Below are positions 8,942 to 47,269 of a stretch of 64,000 bases of DNA, piece by piece. The stretch covers positions 18,774 through 82,773 of the forward strand of contig JAKZAP010000061.1 in the NCBI GenBank assembly GCA_023053575.1, in the 5' to 3' direction. This stretch comes from Branchinecta lynchi (lineage: Eukaryota; Arthropoda; Branchiopoda; Anostraca; Branchinectidae). Position numbers and translations under genes: made by a program. Each line of letters starts with the position of its first letter. The first letter of the stretch is position 1. The notes below the pieces were generated by a model. That model ran no database searches, was not told where the DNA came from, and saw only the letters and a list, made by a program, of their open reading frames with translations.

Positions 8942-9609
8942 ATGAATGAAAAGGCACCAATCAAAGTGTATGATTTTAGTGAAAAGAATAACTATCAGAA
9001 CAAACACGAACTTGCACCTCAGTGGCCATTTAGACTATTAATCTGCGGAAGTTCTGGAACAGGAAAAACCAATTTACTTTTGAATTTAATTTATGAATAT
9101 ATTTGTTTCAACCGAATATACTTGTATGCAAAAGATCTTGAAGAAGATAAATATAAAGACCTTATAGACAATTTAAACACTTTGGAATCAACATGTAAAA
9201 CGAATATTCTATCAGTAAGTAATGATCTGAATGATATTATCGATGTTGACGACCTAGACCCTAAATACCAAAACTTGATTATCTTTGATGATTTTGTTAC
9301 TGAAAAAGACCAGAAGAAAATAGAAGATTTATTCATAAGAGGGAGGAAGAAAAATGCTTCAATTGTTTATTTATCACAGAGCTATCATAAAACCCCAAAG
9401 GTGGTAAGACTTCAATGTAATTATTTCGCATTTTTTCAGTGTTCTAATCCAAAAGAAATAAAATTAATCAGACAAAATCATGTAGACAATGAGAACTTTC
9501 TCAAACAATTCAGGTTGCAACCAAAGGTTACGGGTTCTTCTTTATTGATTTAAAAACAAAAAATAAAGATCTGATTTATAGGAAAAACTTTGAAAAGTTT
9601 ACTAGATAA
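8942..9609 (+). pseudogene. A32-like DNA-packaging ATPase, frameshifted near the C-terminus
   Basis: FtsK/HerA-superfamily packaging ATPase typical of Polintons and nucleocytoplasmic viruses. Walker A GSSGTGKT lies at residues 36-43, Walker B LIIFDD at 112-117, and a sensor-like VYLSQSYHK block at about 142-150. The open frame from 8942 stops at 9553. A C-terminal block with FFFIDLKTK and RYRKNF-like signatures continues in another frame and stops at 9609, so a one-base indel around 9520-9535 separates the final ~25 residues. The core domain is intact. The start lies in GATAAATG. In an intact element it would translocate DNA into capsids. Confidence 0.88.
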
Positions 9610-9625
9610 TTTCATTCTGTTGTAA

Positions 9626-10200
9626 ATGAATAATTCGGTAGTGTTGGAAAAAAGGTTAGTAACGAATCGAATGAAAAGAGAGTTACTGATGAGAACGGTA
9701 ATATTAACCTACAAGATAAGAGAATTGTTAATTTAGGGGATGCGAAAGCTGACCAGGACGCTATTAGTTTCAGATCCATGACTATTATTCTGAATCAATT
9801 TAAAGAAGAAATTACCGCACAACAAGTGGGGATAAATCAGTATTTTAGCGAAGATATCAACAGATTAACTGCGGTACATGATTCTCCTAAAAATTTATTG
9901 GTAAGGATTAATGATAAAGGGTTATTTGTAAAAGAAATAATTCGAGTTAATGAGAAAGAAATTGATGCTGAGAACAAATTGATAACAAATGTTCAAAACC
10001 CTAGAAACAAAAATGATGCTGTTAATTTAACAACGTTAATTACTCATAACATTGAAATTAAAAAACAGATTGATTACCTACAAGACCGTATCAATAATAT
10101 TGAAAGAGCAGTCGTAAATATTTTAAAAAGGCTTCTAGAGCAAAAACCTGTTGACAAACCATTCGTTTCCAGAATAGAAAAAGTGATGGCTGGTATATAA
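9626..10200 (+). pseudogene. Polinton coiled-coil structural protein, frame broken near the start
   Basis: The frame open to 10200 (ATG at 9778, 140 codons) continues upstream without stop to about 9638 with the characteristic acidic ENGNINLQDKRIVNLGDAKA stretch, but has no ATG there. An ATG in the TAAATG motif at 9626 is in another frame, so a one-base indel around 9640-9660 has probably separated the start from the body. The body repeats an 'xNLxxxKxxxDAVNLxTL' pattern twice (NVQNPRNKNDAVNLTTL) and then forms a C-terminal coiled coil (about residues 85-125 of the 140). Such D-A-V-N-L repeats occur in trimeric fibre-like proteins; a minor virion protein is likely but not proven. Confidence 0.65.
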
Positions 10201-10230
10201 ATTATATAAGATAAATTAATTCTCTAATAA

Positions 10231-10800
10231 ATGGTTGAGATATTTGAGTATACAGTTTATTTGTCAAAGCTTCAGAAAGGAAAGCTGAAGAAATGTTTTG
10301 ATGCTAAACAAAAATGTCAGATACGTGTTAGTCATAGTAAACAAAATGAACGAGAACCAGTTAAGTTACTTTTAAGTAAACGACAAATTGATAAAATTGA
10401 AACTTGTAAAATGAATAATAAGGGTTGTGATATTGATGTATCATACAAGCAGATGAGAGAAGCGATTCAAAAAGGTGGATTACTTCCATTTTTAATACCG
10501 CTAGCAATTACCCTTGGTAAGGCAGCTTTAACAAGTGGTGCTGCTGCTTTGGGTACATTCGCTGGTAAGAAAATTATGGATAAAATGACCAACACAGGTG
10601 GTGCGCTAAAACTTCCTGGAACACAAAAAGTTACCGGTAATGGCGTACGTGGTAGACCTAAGAAGGAAAAAACCGATGATGTCAACACAGGTGGAGCGCT
10701 TACACTTCCTGGAACACAAAGAGTTGTCGGTCATGGGGTAAGTGGAAGACCTAGGAAGTCAAAAAACGGGGACATCAAAAAAGAAGCAAAAGTAAAGTAG
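10231..10800 (+). CDS. Polinton pX-like basic virion core protein, 189 aa
   Basis: The N-terminal 80 residues are charged. A glycine/alanine-rich hydrophobic segment follows (GGLLPFLIPLAITLGKAAL, about residues 85-115), the mark of pX-like core or membrane-associated virion proteins of Polintons and adenovirus-type relatives. The tail has two copies of a ~30-residue module (NTGGAL.LPGTQ.V.G.GV.GRP), each ending in a GRPKK/GRPRK AT-hook-like core, then a lysine-rich end. This suggests DNA binding in the virion core. The start lies in CTAATAAATGG. The protease frame opens inside the 3' end of this gene. Confidence 0.75.
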   Translation: MVEIFEYTVYLSKLQKGKLKKCFDAKQKCQIRVSHSKQNEREPVKLLLSKRQIDKIETCKMNNKGCDIDVSYKQMREAIQKGGLLPFLIPLAITLGKAALTSGAAALGTFAGKKIMDKMTNTGGALKLPGTQKVTGNGVRGRPKKEKTDDVNTGGALTLPGTQRVVGHGVSGRPRKSKNGDIKKEAKVK

Positions 10801-10823
10801 GACCTCTAACCAATTTTGATATT

Positions 10824-11165
10824 ATGGATGCATTAGGGGATATACCACATTTTAGAGGTGTTTTCTCTATAGATACGCTACCCAAACATATAAATAGTAT
10901 AGAATGCGGTGTCATTAATTATGATAAACTCGGAATGCCTGGAACTCACTGGGTTGCCTATTGTAATCTACCTGAATACCCCCATGTAGAATTTTTTGAT
11001 TCTTTCGGTATTCCCCCAGGAAAAGAAATAATTAAATATCTAAAAACTTCAAAGAAAAAAATAGCTTATGAAAATCTTGCTATTCAAAATATAAATGAAT
11101 TAAACTGTGGATTTCACTGTATTTCCTACATTAAGCGCAAAATGAAGTTGGTAGCTTTTCGTTGA
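10824..11165 (+). CDS. Adenain-like cysteine protease (maturation protease)
   Basis: 113 codons from the first ATG. Catalytic set as in adenovirus protease: His42 (GTHWVAY), Asp59 (FFDSFG), Gln88 and Cys95 (CGFHC), with the Gln-Cys spacing of 7 seen in the family. The frame is open upstream of the ATG to about 10755, adding a basic leader that includes GPLTNFDI, a conserved N-terminal phrase of Polinton proteases. The true start may therefore be upstream and overlap the pX-like gene in another frame. It lacks the TAAATG start motif of its neighbours. It would cleave capsid precursors. The sequence after Cys95 is short (18 residues), so the C-terminus may be trimmed. Confidence 0.88.
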   Translation: MDALGDIPHFRGVFSIDTLPKHINSIECGVINYDKLGMPGTHWVAYCNLPEYPHVEFFDSFGIPPGKEIIKYLKTSKKKIAYENLAIQNINELNCGFHCISYIKRKMKLVAFR

Positions 11166-11185
11166 TAAAAATCGTTTTCTAATAA

Positions 11186-11320
11186 ATGGAGATTTATTGT
11201 ATGAAATGTAAAAAGAAAACTGATACTGAATCAATGTATAATGCAGTGTCACAGAAAAATAATGTTCCAATGCTGAAAGGTAATTGTGTTATTTGCGGAT
11301 CGAGGAAAAATCTGTTTTAA
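11186..11320 (+). CDS. 44-aa zinc-ribbon protein (DUF5679-like)
   Basis: A tiny gene with two knuckles: CMKC at residues 5-8 and CVIC at 35-38, with VPMLKGNC between, matching the small DUF5679 zinc-ribbon family of large DNA viruses and Polintons. Cysteines 5, 8, 35 and 38 are placed to bind one zinc. The ATG is in CTAATAAATGG. The stop TAA at 11318 runs into a 12-A tract and the integrase frame opens across this junction (see findings). Confidence 0.85.
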   Translation: MEIYCMKCKKKTDTESMYNAVSQKNNVPMLKGNCVICGSRKNLF

Positions 11321-12263
11321 AAAAAAAAAACTCGACGCAGGAAAAGATATATTAAAGACGTATTATTATAATTATTCAGGTGTTGATGATATTCACAGAA
11401 AATTAAAAGAAAATGGAGTGAACGTGTCTAAAGATACAATAAAATATGTGTTGGAAAATGAGCATGTGTATACGTTACACAAACCTTCCTATCACAATTT
11501 TGAAAGGAGACGAGTCTATGTTCACTATGTTGATGAGCAATGGCAAGCTGATTTAGTTGACCTCCAGAAATATAAAAAAGATAACACTAAAACAAATTAC
11601 ATTTTAACTGTAATTGATTGCTTTAGTAAATATGCTTGGGGTATTCCCTTGAAAAATAAAACGGGTGCTGAAATAATAAACGCATTCAGCCACATCTTTA
11701 AAGAAAGAATTCCTAAGAAACTACAAACTGATAAAGGTAAAGAATTTGTTATGAGAAATGTTCACTCTTTTTTGAAAAATAATAACGTTCACTGGTTTGC
11801 ATCGGAAAGTGAACTGAAAGCACAAATCGTGGAACGATTCAACAGAACTCTGAAAGAAAAGCTATGGAAATATTTTACTCACAACAACTCTAGTAAATGG
11901 ATTGATATTTTACCTGTATTCGTAAATAATTATAATAACTCGTATCACCGCTCAATACAAATGAAACCAGTTGATGCTAGTAAAAAGGTAAATCAGAAAA
12001 AGGTCTTTAGTGCTCTGTTTCCACCAGTAGATGACTACAAAATCACAGGAAGTCACAAAGTCAAAGTAGGAGATTTAGTTAGAATTAAAAAAGAAAAAAG
12101 TATTTTTGATAAAGGATATTTACCGAATTATACGGATGAAGTATTCCAAATAGCAACCGTTAGACCTACAAACCCCATTACTTATGAAATATCTGACAAA
12201 AGTGGGGAGTTAATTCAAGGAGGGTTTTATGAAAAAGAACTTTCAAAATTTATTATGAAATAA
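11286..12263 (+). CDS. int: RVE-family integrase (DDE) of the Polinton; no ATG
   Basis: Retroviral-type integrase with the catalytic triad visible: D in QADLVDL, D in LQTDKGKEF, and E about 33 residues later in IVERFNRTLKEK. The N-terminal helix-rich part (YSGVDDIHRKLKENGV) and a C-terminal chromodomain-like/SH3-like segment (VGDLVRIKKEK ... YEISDKSGELIQGGFY) are present, so the domain set is complete. The frame from 11286 begins with GTG and has no ATG before about 11750, and no TAAATG motif. It overlaps the zinc-ribbon gene and crosses a 12-A run, so its start is either lost or supplied by the upstream gene. It would join the element to target DNA. Confidence 0.92.
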   Translation: MLFADRGKICFKKKKLDAGKDILKTYYYNYSGVDDIHRKLKENGVNVSKDTIKYVLENEHVYTLHKPSYHNFERRRVYVHYVDEQWQADLVDLQKYKKDNTKTNYILTVIDCFSKYAWGIPLKNKTGAEIINAFSHIFKERIPKKLQTDKGKEFVMRNVHSFLKNNNVHWFASESELKAQIVERFNRTLKEKLWKYFTHNNSSKWIDILPVFVNNYNNSYHRSIQMKPVDASKKVNQKKVFSALFPPVDDYKITGSHKVKVGDLVRIKKEKSIFDKGYLPNYTDEVFQIATVRPTNPITYEISDKSGELIQGGFYEKELSKFIMK

Positions 12264-12279
12264 AATTACTTGTATATAA

Positions 12280-13104
12280 ATGGATTCAAGACGCTTGAGT
12301 GATATTTTATCAGATATAGTGAAGAACAGAGAAATTCAGAGAAGAAAGGTTCAACAAAATGAGATGGAGAAAGCAGGATTTCGGGAATATGCTTCAGAAT
12401 TAAACGCTCCAGTTGTTATAGCACAAAATGAAAACACTAAAGATACCATCAAAAAATTACAAGAGAACGCTGAAACGATACTTAATAAACTACAGGAAGG
12501 TGATAATAATTCAAGAAGACGGTTTGTCAGATTAGGTGAAACATTTAAAACAGCTTTACAGATTCCAAATTCAGAGGAAGTGAGTCGAGCACCCGCTTTA
12601 GAACCTTCTCCCGATTTAGGACCACTATCCGTTGATATGAATAAAGATATTACCCAAGAGTTGTTAAATCAGATTAATTTAAAACATGTAGAATCGCGGG
12701 GTGGCACTGATACTTATTTTAAAATGCCTACGTATTACATTAAGCATCATACGGATATAGATGAGGCTCTAGAACGTTTGACATCTCTAAGTCAAAGTTA
12801 TGGCGGAAAAAAAGGTAAAGGTTACTCTAGCTATGATGAAATCCTTGAATTTATAAGAGAATACAAGGAGAGGTTAACCAGCATTCGAACTAATTCCCCA
12901 TTTTTAGTTCAACAAAAAGGAACTGGAATATTTATGAACTGTGATGAAATGATTTCAAAATTATACACTTTGATAGGTAGCAGAGTAAACGGAAATACAT
13001 CTGACGAGGTGAGAAATGAAGCTATTGATATTTTGGATTCGTTAATGCGAAATAAATGTCTTACGAAGAGAGATTACAATTCAATATATAAAAATTATTT
13101 CTAA
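12280..13104 (+). CDS. Conserved Polinton protein, 274 aa
   Basis: Intact frame, start in TATATAAATGG, 16 bp after the integrase stop. The N-terminal 75 residues are charged and helical (coiled-coil likely), followed by a proline-rich linker (about 105-120) and a helical C-terminal half with GGKKGKGYSSYDEI and a terminal YNSIYKNYF. The position between integrase and penton-like genes is typical of a conserved structural gene of unknown role in Polintons. No enzyme motif is visible. Confidence 0.65.
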   Translation: MDSRRLSDILSDIVKNREIQRRKVQQNEMEKAGFREYASELNAPVVIAQNENTKDTIKKLQENAETILNKLQEGDNNSRRRFVRLGETFKTALQIPNSEEVSRAPALEPSPDLGPLSVDMNKDITQELLNQINLKHVESRGGTDTYFKMPTYYIKHHTDIDEALERLTSLSQSYGGKKGKGYSSYDEILEFIREYKERLTSIRTNSPFLVQQKGTGIFMNCDEMISKLYTLIGSRVNGNTSDEVRNEAIDILDSLMRNKCLTKRDYNSIYKNYF

Positions 13105-13107
13105 TAA

Positions 13108-13833
13108 ATGGTGTTGTTAAACATTGAAGGTAATGAAAGTATCACTGATATAACATTTAGTCAACCAATCGAATTGAATCGTAATTGGGATTATGAAATA
13201 GGTTTGAATCAGTGTACTTTGTGGTATTCGTGGCATAATATAAGTGATAAATTTGGAAATAATACATTTCAATACAGGAAAGATGAAGATAATAATGCAA
13301 CAGAATGGATGAATGTTACTATTCCTAATGGGATGTATAACGATGATTGTTTGAATTATTTTTTGTGTCAGCATTTTGATACCCCAAAAGATAAATGTTC
13401 TATTGTAATTTCATCCAACCCAGCATCTATGAGATTTGTCATACTATTACAAGAAAAATATGTGTTTAGATTTAATAGTGACTTGTGTCAGATTTTAGGA
13501 TTTGAGAAGGATAGTGAGATATCTAAGAAAATCAATGAAAGTACAAAGCTTCCGAATATAACAAGAAGCGTTGATAAAATACAAATTCACTGCTCTCTTG
13601 TAAACAGTTCTATCGTAAACAAAAGTAAATCAGATGTCATTTGGACATTTGTTCCTAATACAGAACCAGGTTGTCAAATTGTTGAGAATCCTAGACAATT
13701 AATCTACCTTCCTATTAACACAAAAGACTTTATTTACTCCTTGAGAATGACAATTACTGATCAGTTGGGAAGACCTATCGATTTGAATGGTGATAACGTT
13801 GGATACGTGCTGCATTTAAGAAAAGGTTATTGA
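13108..13833 (+). CDS. Penton-like minor capsid protein (single jelly roll)
   Basis: 241 residues with the hallmarks of Polinton minor capsid proteins: an N-terminal LNQCTLWYSWHNIS block, NVTIPNGMYNDDCLNYFL in the middle, and a C-terminal TDQLGRPIDLNG block followed by a final beta strand (VGYVLHLRK). These belong to the single jelly-roll fold that fills pentameric vertices. The frame is intact, and the start lies in CTAATAAATGG four bases after the preceding stop. It probably acts with the major capsid protein and the pVI-like protein in a compact structural-gene block. Confidence 0.82.
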   Translation: MVLLNIEGNESITDITFSQPIELNRNWDYEIGLNQCTLWYSWHNISDKFGNNTFQYRKDEDNNATEWMNVTIPNGMYNDDCLNYFLCQHFDTPKDKCSIVISSNPASMRFVILLQEKYVFRFNSDLCQILGFEKDSEISKKINESTKLPNITRSVDKIQIHCSLVNSSIVNKSKSDVIWTFVPNTEPGCQIVENPRQLIYLPINTKDFIYSLRMTITDQLGRPIDLNGDNVGYVLHLRKGY

Positions 13834-13861
13834 TTAGTGAAATAAAATTATTTACCTATAA

Positions 13862-14218
13862 ATGTTGATTAATAATAAGCGATTACTTTATAAAAAGCAG
13901 TATGGAAGTGGAATCGGTAGTGTATTCAAAAACATTGTTAATTCCCAGTTATTTCAAACGTCAGCAAAACAAATAAAAGATGGGGCTATGTCAATGTATA
14001 ATAATATTATTAAACCGAGATTTGAGTTGTTGAAAAACAGAGCAATAGAATATGGGAAAGATCTGATCAATGTAAACAAGAAGGAACTCATTGATGTAAT
14101 TGGAAACAAAAAATCGATGAAGGATCTTATCGGTACAAATAAAAGGATTTTAAATCAAAGAAGTCAGGACTTGATCAAAACGTTAATGACTGGAAATGGA
14201 TTAAAGATTCTGAAATAA
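13862..14218 (+). CDS. pVI-like small virion protein, 118 aa
   Basis: A short basic protein with the glycine motif YGSGIGSVFKNIV near residues 14-27, a following amphipathic helix and a C-terminal GNGLK. Small proteins with this N-terminal GxGIGxxFxxI pattern are encoded between minor and major capsid genes in Polintons and have been compared with adenovirus pVI, an internal, membrane-active capsid protein. The frame is intact; the start lies in CTATAAATG. Confidence 0.65.
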   Translation: MLINNKRLLYKKQYGSGIGSVFKNIVNSQLFQTSAKQIKDGAMSMYNNIIKPRFELLKNRAIEYGKDLINVNKKELIDVIGNKKSMKDLIGTNKRILNQRSQDLIKTLMTGNGLKILK

Positions 14219-14248
14219 GTTTTATTTAATAATTTCTTTCTTATATAA

Positions 14249-15624
14249 ATGGCAGTAAATAAAGTTATCAGTCCGCAATGGAATATATTTGACGAACCGC
14301 TTGTGGATGATACAGTGGTAAAATACGAATTTAAAGAAATTCGAGAAACAGATGTGAATGTATCTAATAAATCAGAGTTTGAATTCGTAACGAAGAAATT
14401 AGATTCCTGGTTTTATCCAAGTGAAAGTTATCTTGATGTTAGTGTAAGAATAGTGAAAGAAAATGGAGATAATATAGCTGCAACCGATATTGCTACTTTG
14501 ACGAACAATGGATTTAATTTATTCAGTACCGCTGAATATGTAATAAACGATGAATCGGTTGAAAAAATTAATCATGTTGGTATTACAACTACCGTTACAA
14601 AGTTGATTGAATACTCTGATGATTATTCTAGAAGTGCAGCAAGAAATCATTTCTGGTATAAGGATTATAATCAAGGAAAAGAAATTAATCCTGTTATTGC
14701 TTGGTTTACTGCAACTCCAGTAGTAGCAGGGGCTGCAGGGGCTGCAGCAGGGGGTGGAACAGTCAGTTTGAGAAATAATAATAATTATAATAAAGGATTT
14801 GAAAAAAGATATAACAGAACAAAGAGCAGTAAATTAGTAAATATGTATTTACCATTATCAGAATTGTTTGGATTTCTGAAAGGAAACAAACGATTCTTCA
14901 GAGGTGCATCGCATAAATTATTTCTAAGAAGAAATGATGATAACAACATGATTATAGTAAGAAATGGAAATACTAATTTCAAAGTAGTAATCGAGTATTT
15001 ATCCTGGAAGATCCCTATTGTAGCTCCTAGTATCGAAATGATGAGTGAATTAGAAAAGGGTCTTGCTAAGGATAAAAAGCATAATCTGATGTGGGAAGCA
15101 TGTAATAGTTATAAAAGTGATGTTAGTCAGAATAAGGAGCACACCTGGAAAGTTGTGTCTGAGAGAAATAGTCCTACAAAAATCGTTGTGATTTTCAGAA
15201 AAATGAAAAGCATAACAATCAATTAATGAATGATATGGTGTTTGATCATATGAATTTAACAGACATAGAACTTAGAATTAATGGGGATAAATATCCTGAA
15301 GAACCACTCAAATGCGACTTTAGCGATGAGAAATGTAAATACTCAAATCTTTACAATAGGTTCATACATTTGGGCTATAAGCAATTAGCATTTGATACTG
15401 GTAGTGTTGTTAGTATAGAAGAATTCAAAGAAGTATATCCACTATTCTGTTTCGATGTTTCCAAACACGAATCAAGTATATATAATGGAACAACTGCTGA
15501 TATTGAAATAAGTTTAACATTAAAACACGCTCAGCCTGTACCATATAATATTTACTGTGTTATATATTATGAAAGAAAAGCTACATTAGGTATTATTAAC
15601 AAAAATATGTATGTGAGTTTGTGA
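14249..15624 (+). pseudogene. Major capsid protein (double jelly roll), split by a frameshift
   Basis: The first part (14249-15226, 325 codons) carries the N-terminal jelly roll: KLDSWFYPSESYLDV near the start and NMYLPLSELFGF in the middle, both typical of Polinton hexon-like capsids, plus an alanine/glycine-rich loop (about 155-168). The second part (15226-15624) is in another frame and carries the end of the second jelly roll (NRFIHLGYKQLAFDTGS, YPLFCFDVSKHE, VIYYERKATLGI). The second frame is open back into the first, and the break maps to about 15192-15223, next to a T4 and A5 run. One missing base explains it. The start lies in TATATAAATGG. Intact length would be about 455 residues. Confidence 0.85.
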
Positions 15625-15627
15625 GTC

Positions 15628-16189
15628 TGGATTTTTATTTAATAAAATCATCCACTAATAAATGGAGTCTACAAAGGAAGTCTTGAATACAATCAGAATG
15701 AATAAATACAATGAGACAATCAGGAAAGAAGCATTGGTATTAGGATTGAAATATAATATAGATAAAATGAGAATTGCTAAGACGAAATATGGTGATAAGT
15801 TGGTTGTCGTTATTAATCATAATAACAAACCATGTGATTTGTTTATTCCACAGAGATATAAGGCCATTGCTAACGAATTACTTGTAAAGAAAAATCTGAT
15901 TTTGCAACCGATTGTACGGGAAAACAAGAACAAAGACACATATGTGGATTTAGAACTGTTTAGTCAGTAATATTTGAAAAGTGTAGGCTATATTGTAGTA
16001 GTTTATATGTAGTAAAGGGCAATATTTCTCATTTCTTGTATCCTTTATTTTGGAAGTAAGAAAATAAAAATGTTCTTAAAAAGGGGGATAATTTGGTAAA
16101 AAGGATGTTAAAATTTAAGAAATTGATGTTAAAATGGGGGGGTTGAAGCTGGGGGGGCTTTGGAGTGGGAGCCCCTTTATATAACTACT
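15628..16189. repeat. Polinton right terminal inverted repeat
   Basis: Inverse copy of 3096-3683, ending in TTATATAACTACT. It carries the right copy of the 102-aa gene and a G-rich stretch near 16134-16160. Confidence 0.9.
15662..15970 (+). CDS. Polinton TIR-encoded 102-aa protein, right copy
   Basis: Counterpart of the gene at 3342-3650, read outward towards the right end. Eleven residue differences from the left copy all fall after position 28. Both copies are full length without stops, so the product has probably been kept under selection, at least until recently. The start lies in CTAATAAATGG. Family unknown. Confidence 0.75.
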   Translation: MESTKEVLNTIRMNKYNETIRKEALVLGLKYNIDKMRIAKTKYGDKLVVVINHNNKPCDLFIPQRYKAIANELLVKKNLILQPIVRENKNKDTYVDLELFSQ

Positions 16190-16432
16190 CAAGTGAATAA
16201 TATAGTTACGTAAACAATTGTAATTTAGTTGTCGAAATCGTGGGTATTTTAGTATTTACGTGTCACTGAATGGACCAGATGGTTTAGGCATAATTCTATT
16301 TTAAACATTATATTTTGTACTCCTCAGTTCTGAGGGAAATAAATAAATAAATAGCGGGTCTTTTATTCTAGCAAAAGGTAATGTGTTCTTTGGATTATAT
16401 GCAGTGCTCAAACAGGGATTTTTTCTATTTAG

Positions 16433-46183
<29,751 letters not shown>

Positions 46184-47265
46184 TATACCTTCCGAGAGGA
46201 AATTGAGAAAGGGAACCGGAATTCAGCTGCATAACGAACTGGCAACTTAGGTGGGAGGCGCAAGTTTTCGAATGAATATTAACTAGAGAGGACTGGGCAA
46301 GAGGCTTAAACCTGGAATGTTTTTTTTCTTCTCATTTCTGTATTGGAGACTTCATGGTAGCTTAAAAATCAGCTGTGCAGCTAAGAGATTGTCAGAATTT
46401 CATAAAGCTTGCAGTGTACCACACGGTGCAGCTTCTGGACATAAAGTGAAGTTTGCTGTCAAGGTGCAACCCAGAAGTTTTAGGGTCATCGGAAAATATG
46501 TGTTGAGAGTCAAGAGCCCTAAGGATATCCGAAGATTGACCGAAGTGTTTCCCGTCGCATCCCTTCGAGGGGTTTTGCGGAAGCTTAATATGCAGCTCTG
46601 CGCTTACTAAGCGACAAACGTTGTAAGCAAGTCAAGCGTGCAGTGAATCACAAACACGCTTTAGAACACATTCTGAATGTTCAACCCGAATGCAGCGCGA
46701 AGCGTATTTAAAGGAGGCTCTTTAGCTTAATTTAAGCTACGTTGCAGACCACTTGGTACGTAATACGGCGTGTAAAATGTAAGGATGTCCTCCGTCATAT
46801 AGGAGTAACTTCGTGAAAACAGGCGAGCCAGGTGCTGCTGACATATCCCTGTGATCTCCGCTATTTCACTTTATGGTACTGAAGCGACAATTTAGTAGAA
46901 GTGTGAAGAGAGCTTCGCAGCTCACTTTTAGCTACGATTAGATGGATCCCACCTTTTTGTCATGGCATGATGTTTATATTACCGGAAAGAGCCGAGTTGA
47001 TCGGCAATAGCTGAATGAGCAGCTCAGCAAACCATTTCGAACTAGTTTGTCTTTGTAGCATACTAACCTTAAAAATAGACAATATCGCAGATTCTATTCC
47101 GAAGCCACGTGGACGAAGTGAATCTATTGGGCGTAAAAAGATCTGCAGCATAAAGACTCCAGAACAACAGTCGCATTACCGAGAAGCGAACAAGTGTCAG
47201 CTGGACCTCAGTTCACCGGTTTAGCAGTTAGTCTGTTTTTAACAGTTACAATGAGCTTAGACTTT
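46184..47265. other. 3' flank of PLEKHH; no gene recognised
   Basis: May include the 3' UTR. No convincing AATAAA with a following GU-rich element close to the stop was found. Confidence 0.4.
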
Positions 47266-47269
47266 CCGA

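Larger units (their letters stand above)
3096..16189. mobile_element. Polinton/Maverick (adintovirus-like) DNA transposon, 13.1 kb, defective
   Basis: Long terminal inverted repeats (starting AGTAGTTATATAAAG at 3096 and ending with its complement at 16189) enclose a gene set diagnostic of Polintons: protein-primed-type polymerase B, A32-like packaging ATPase, adenain-like protease, RVE integrase, penton-like minor capsid and double-jelly-roll-type major capsid. The left flank CTGAAT and right flank sequence GTGAAT, the latter 3 bp outside the proposed end, are similar, so a 6-bp target duplication is possible but not exact. Intact Polintons are usually 15-20 kb; this copy lacks the polymerase palm and has further frame breaks. 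It lies 243 bp upstream of a PLEKHH exon, probably within an intron. Some Polintons are thought able to make virus-like particles; this copy could not be autonomous. Confidence 0.95.

Noticed and set aside
3096..16189. Whole element as an integrated giant virus or virophage
   Set aside because: Gene set, TIRs and an RVE integrase with protein-primed-type polymerase B and adenain fit Polinton/Maverick (adintovirus-like) better; no virophage helicase or giant-virus core genes.
46317..46610. 97-codon ORF downstream of PLEKHH
   Set aside because: No domain, no splice context; composition like surrounding non-coding DNA.
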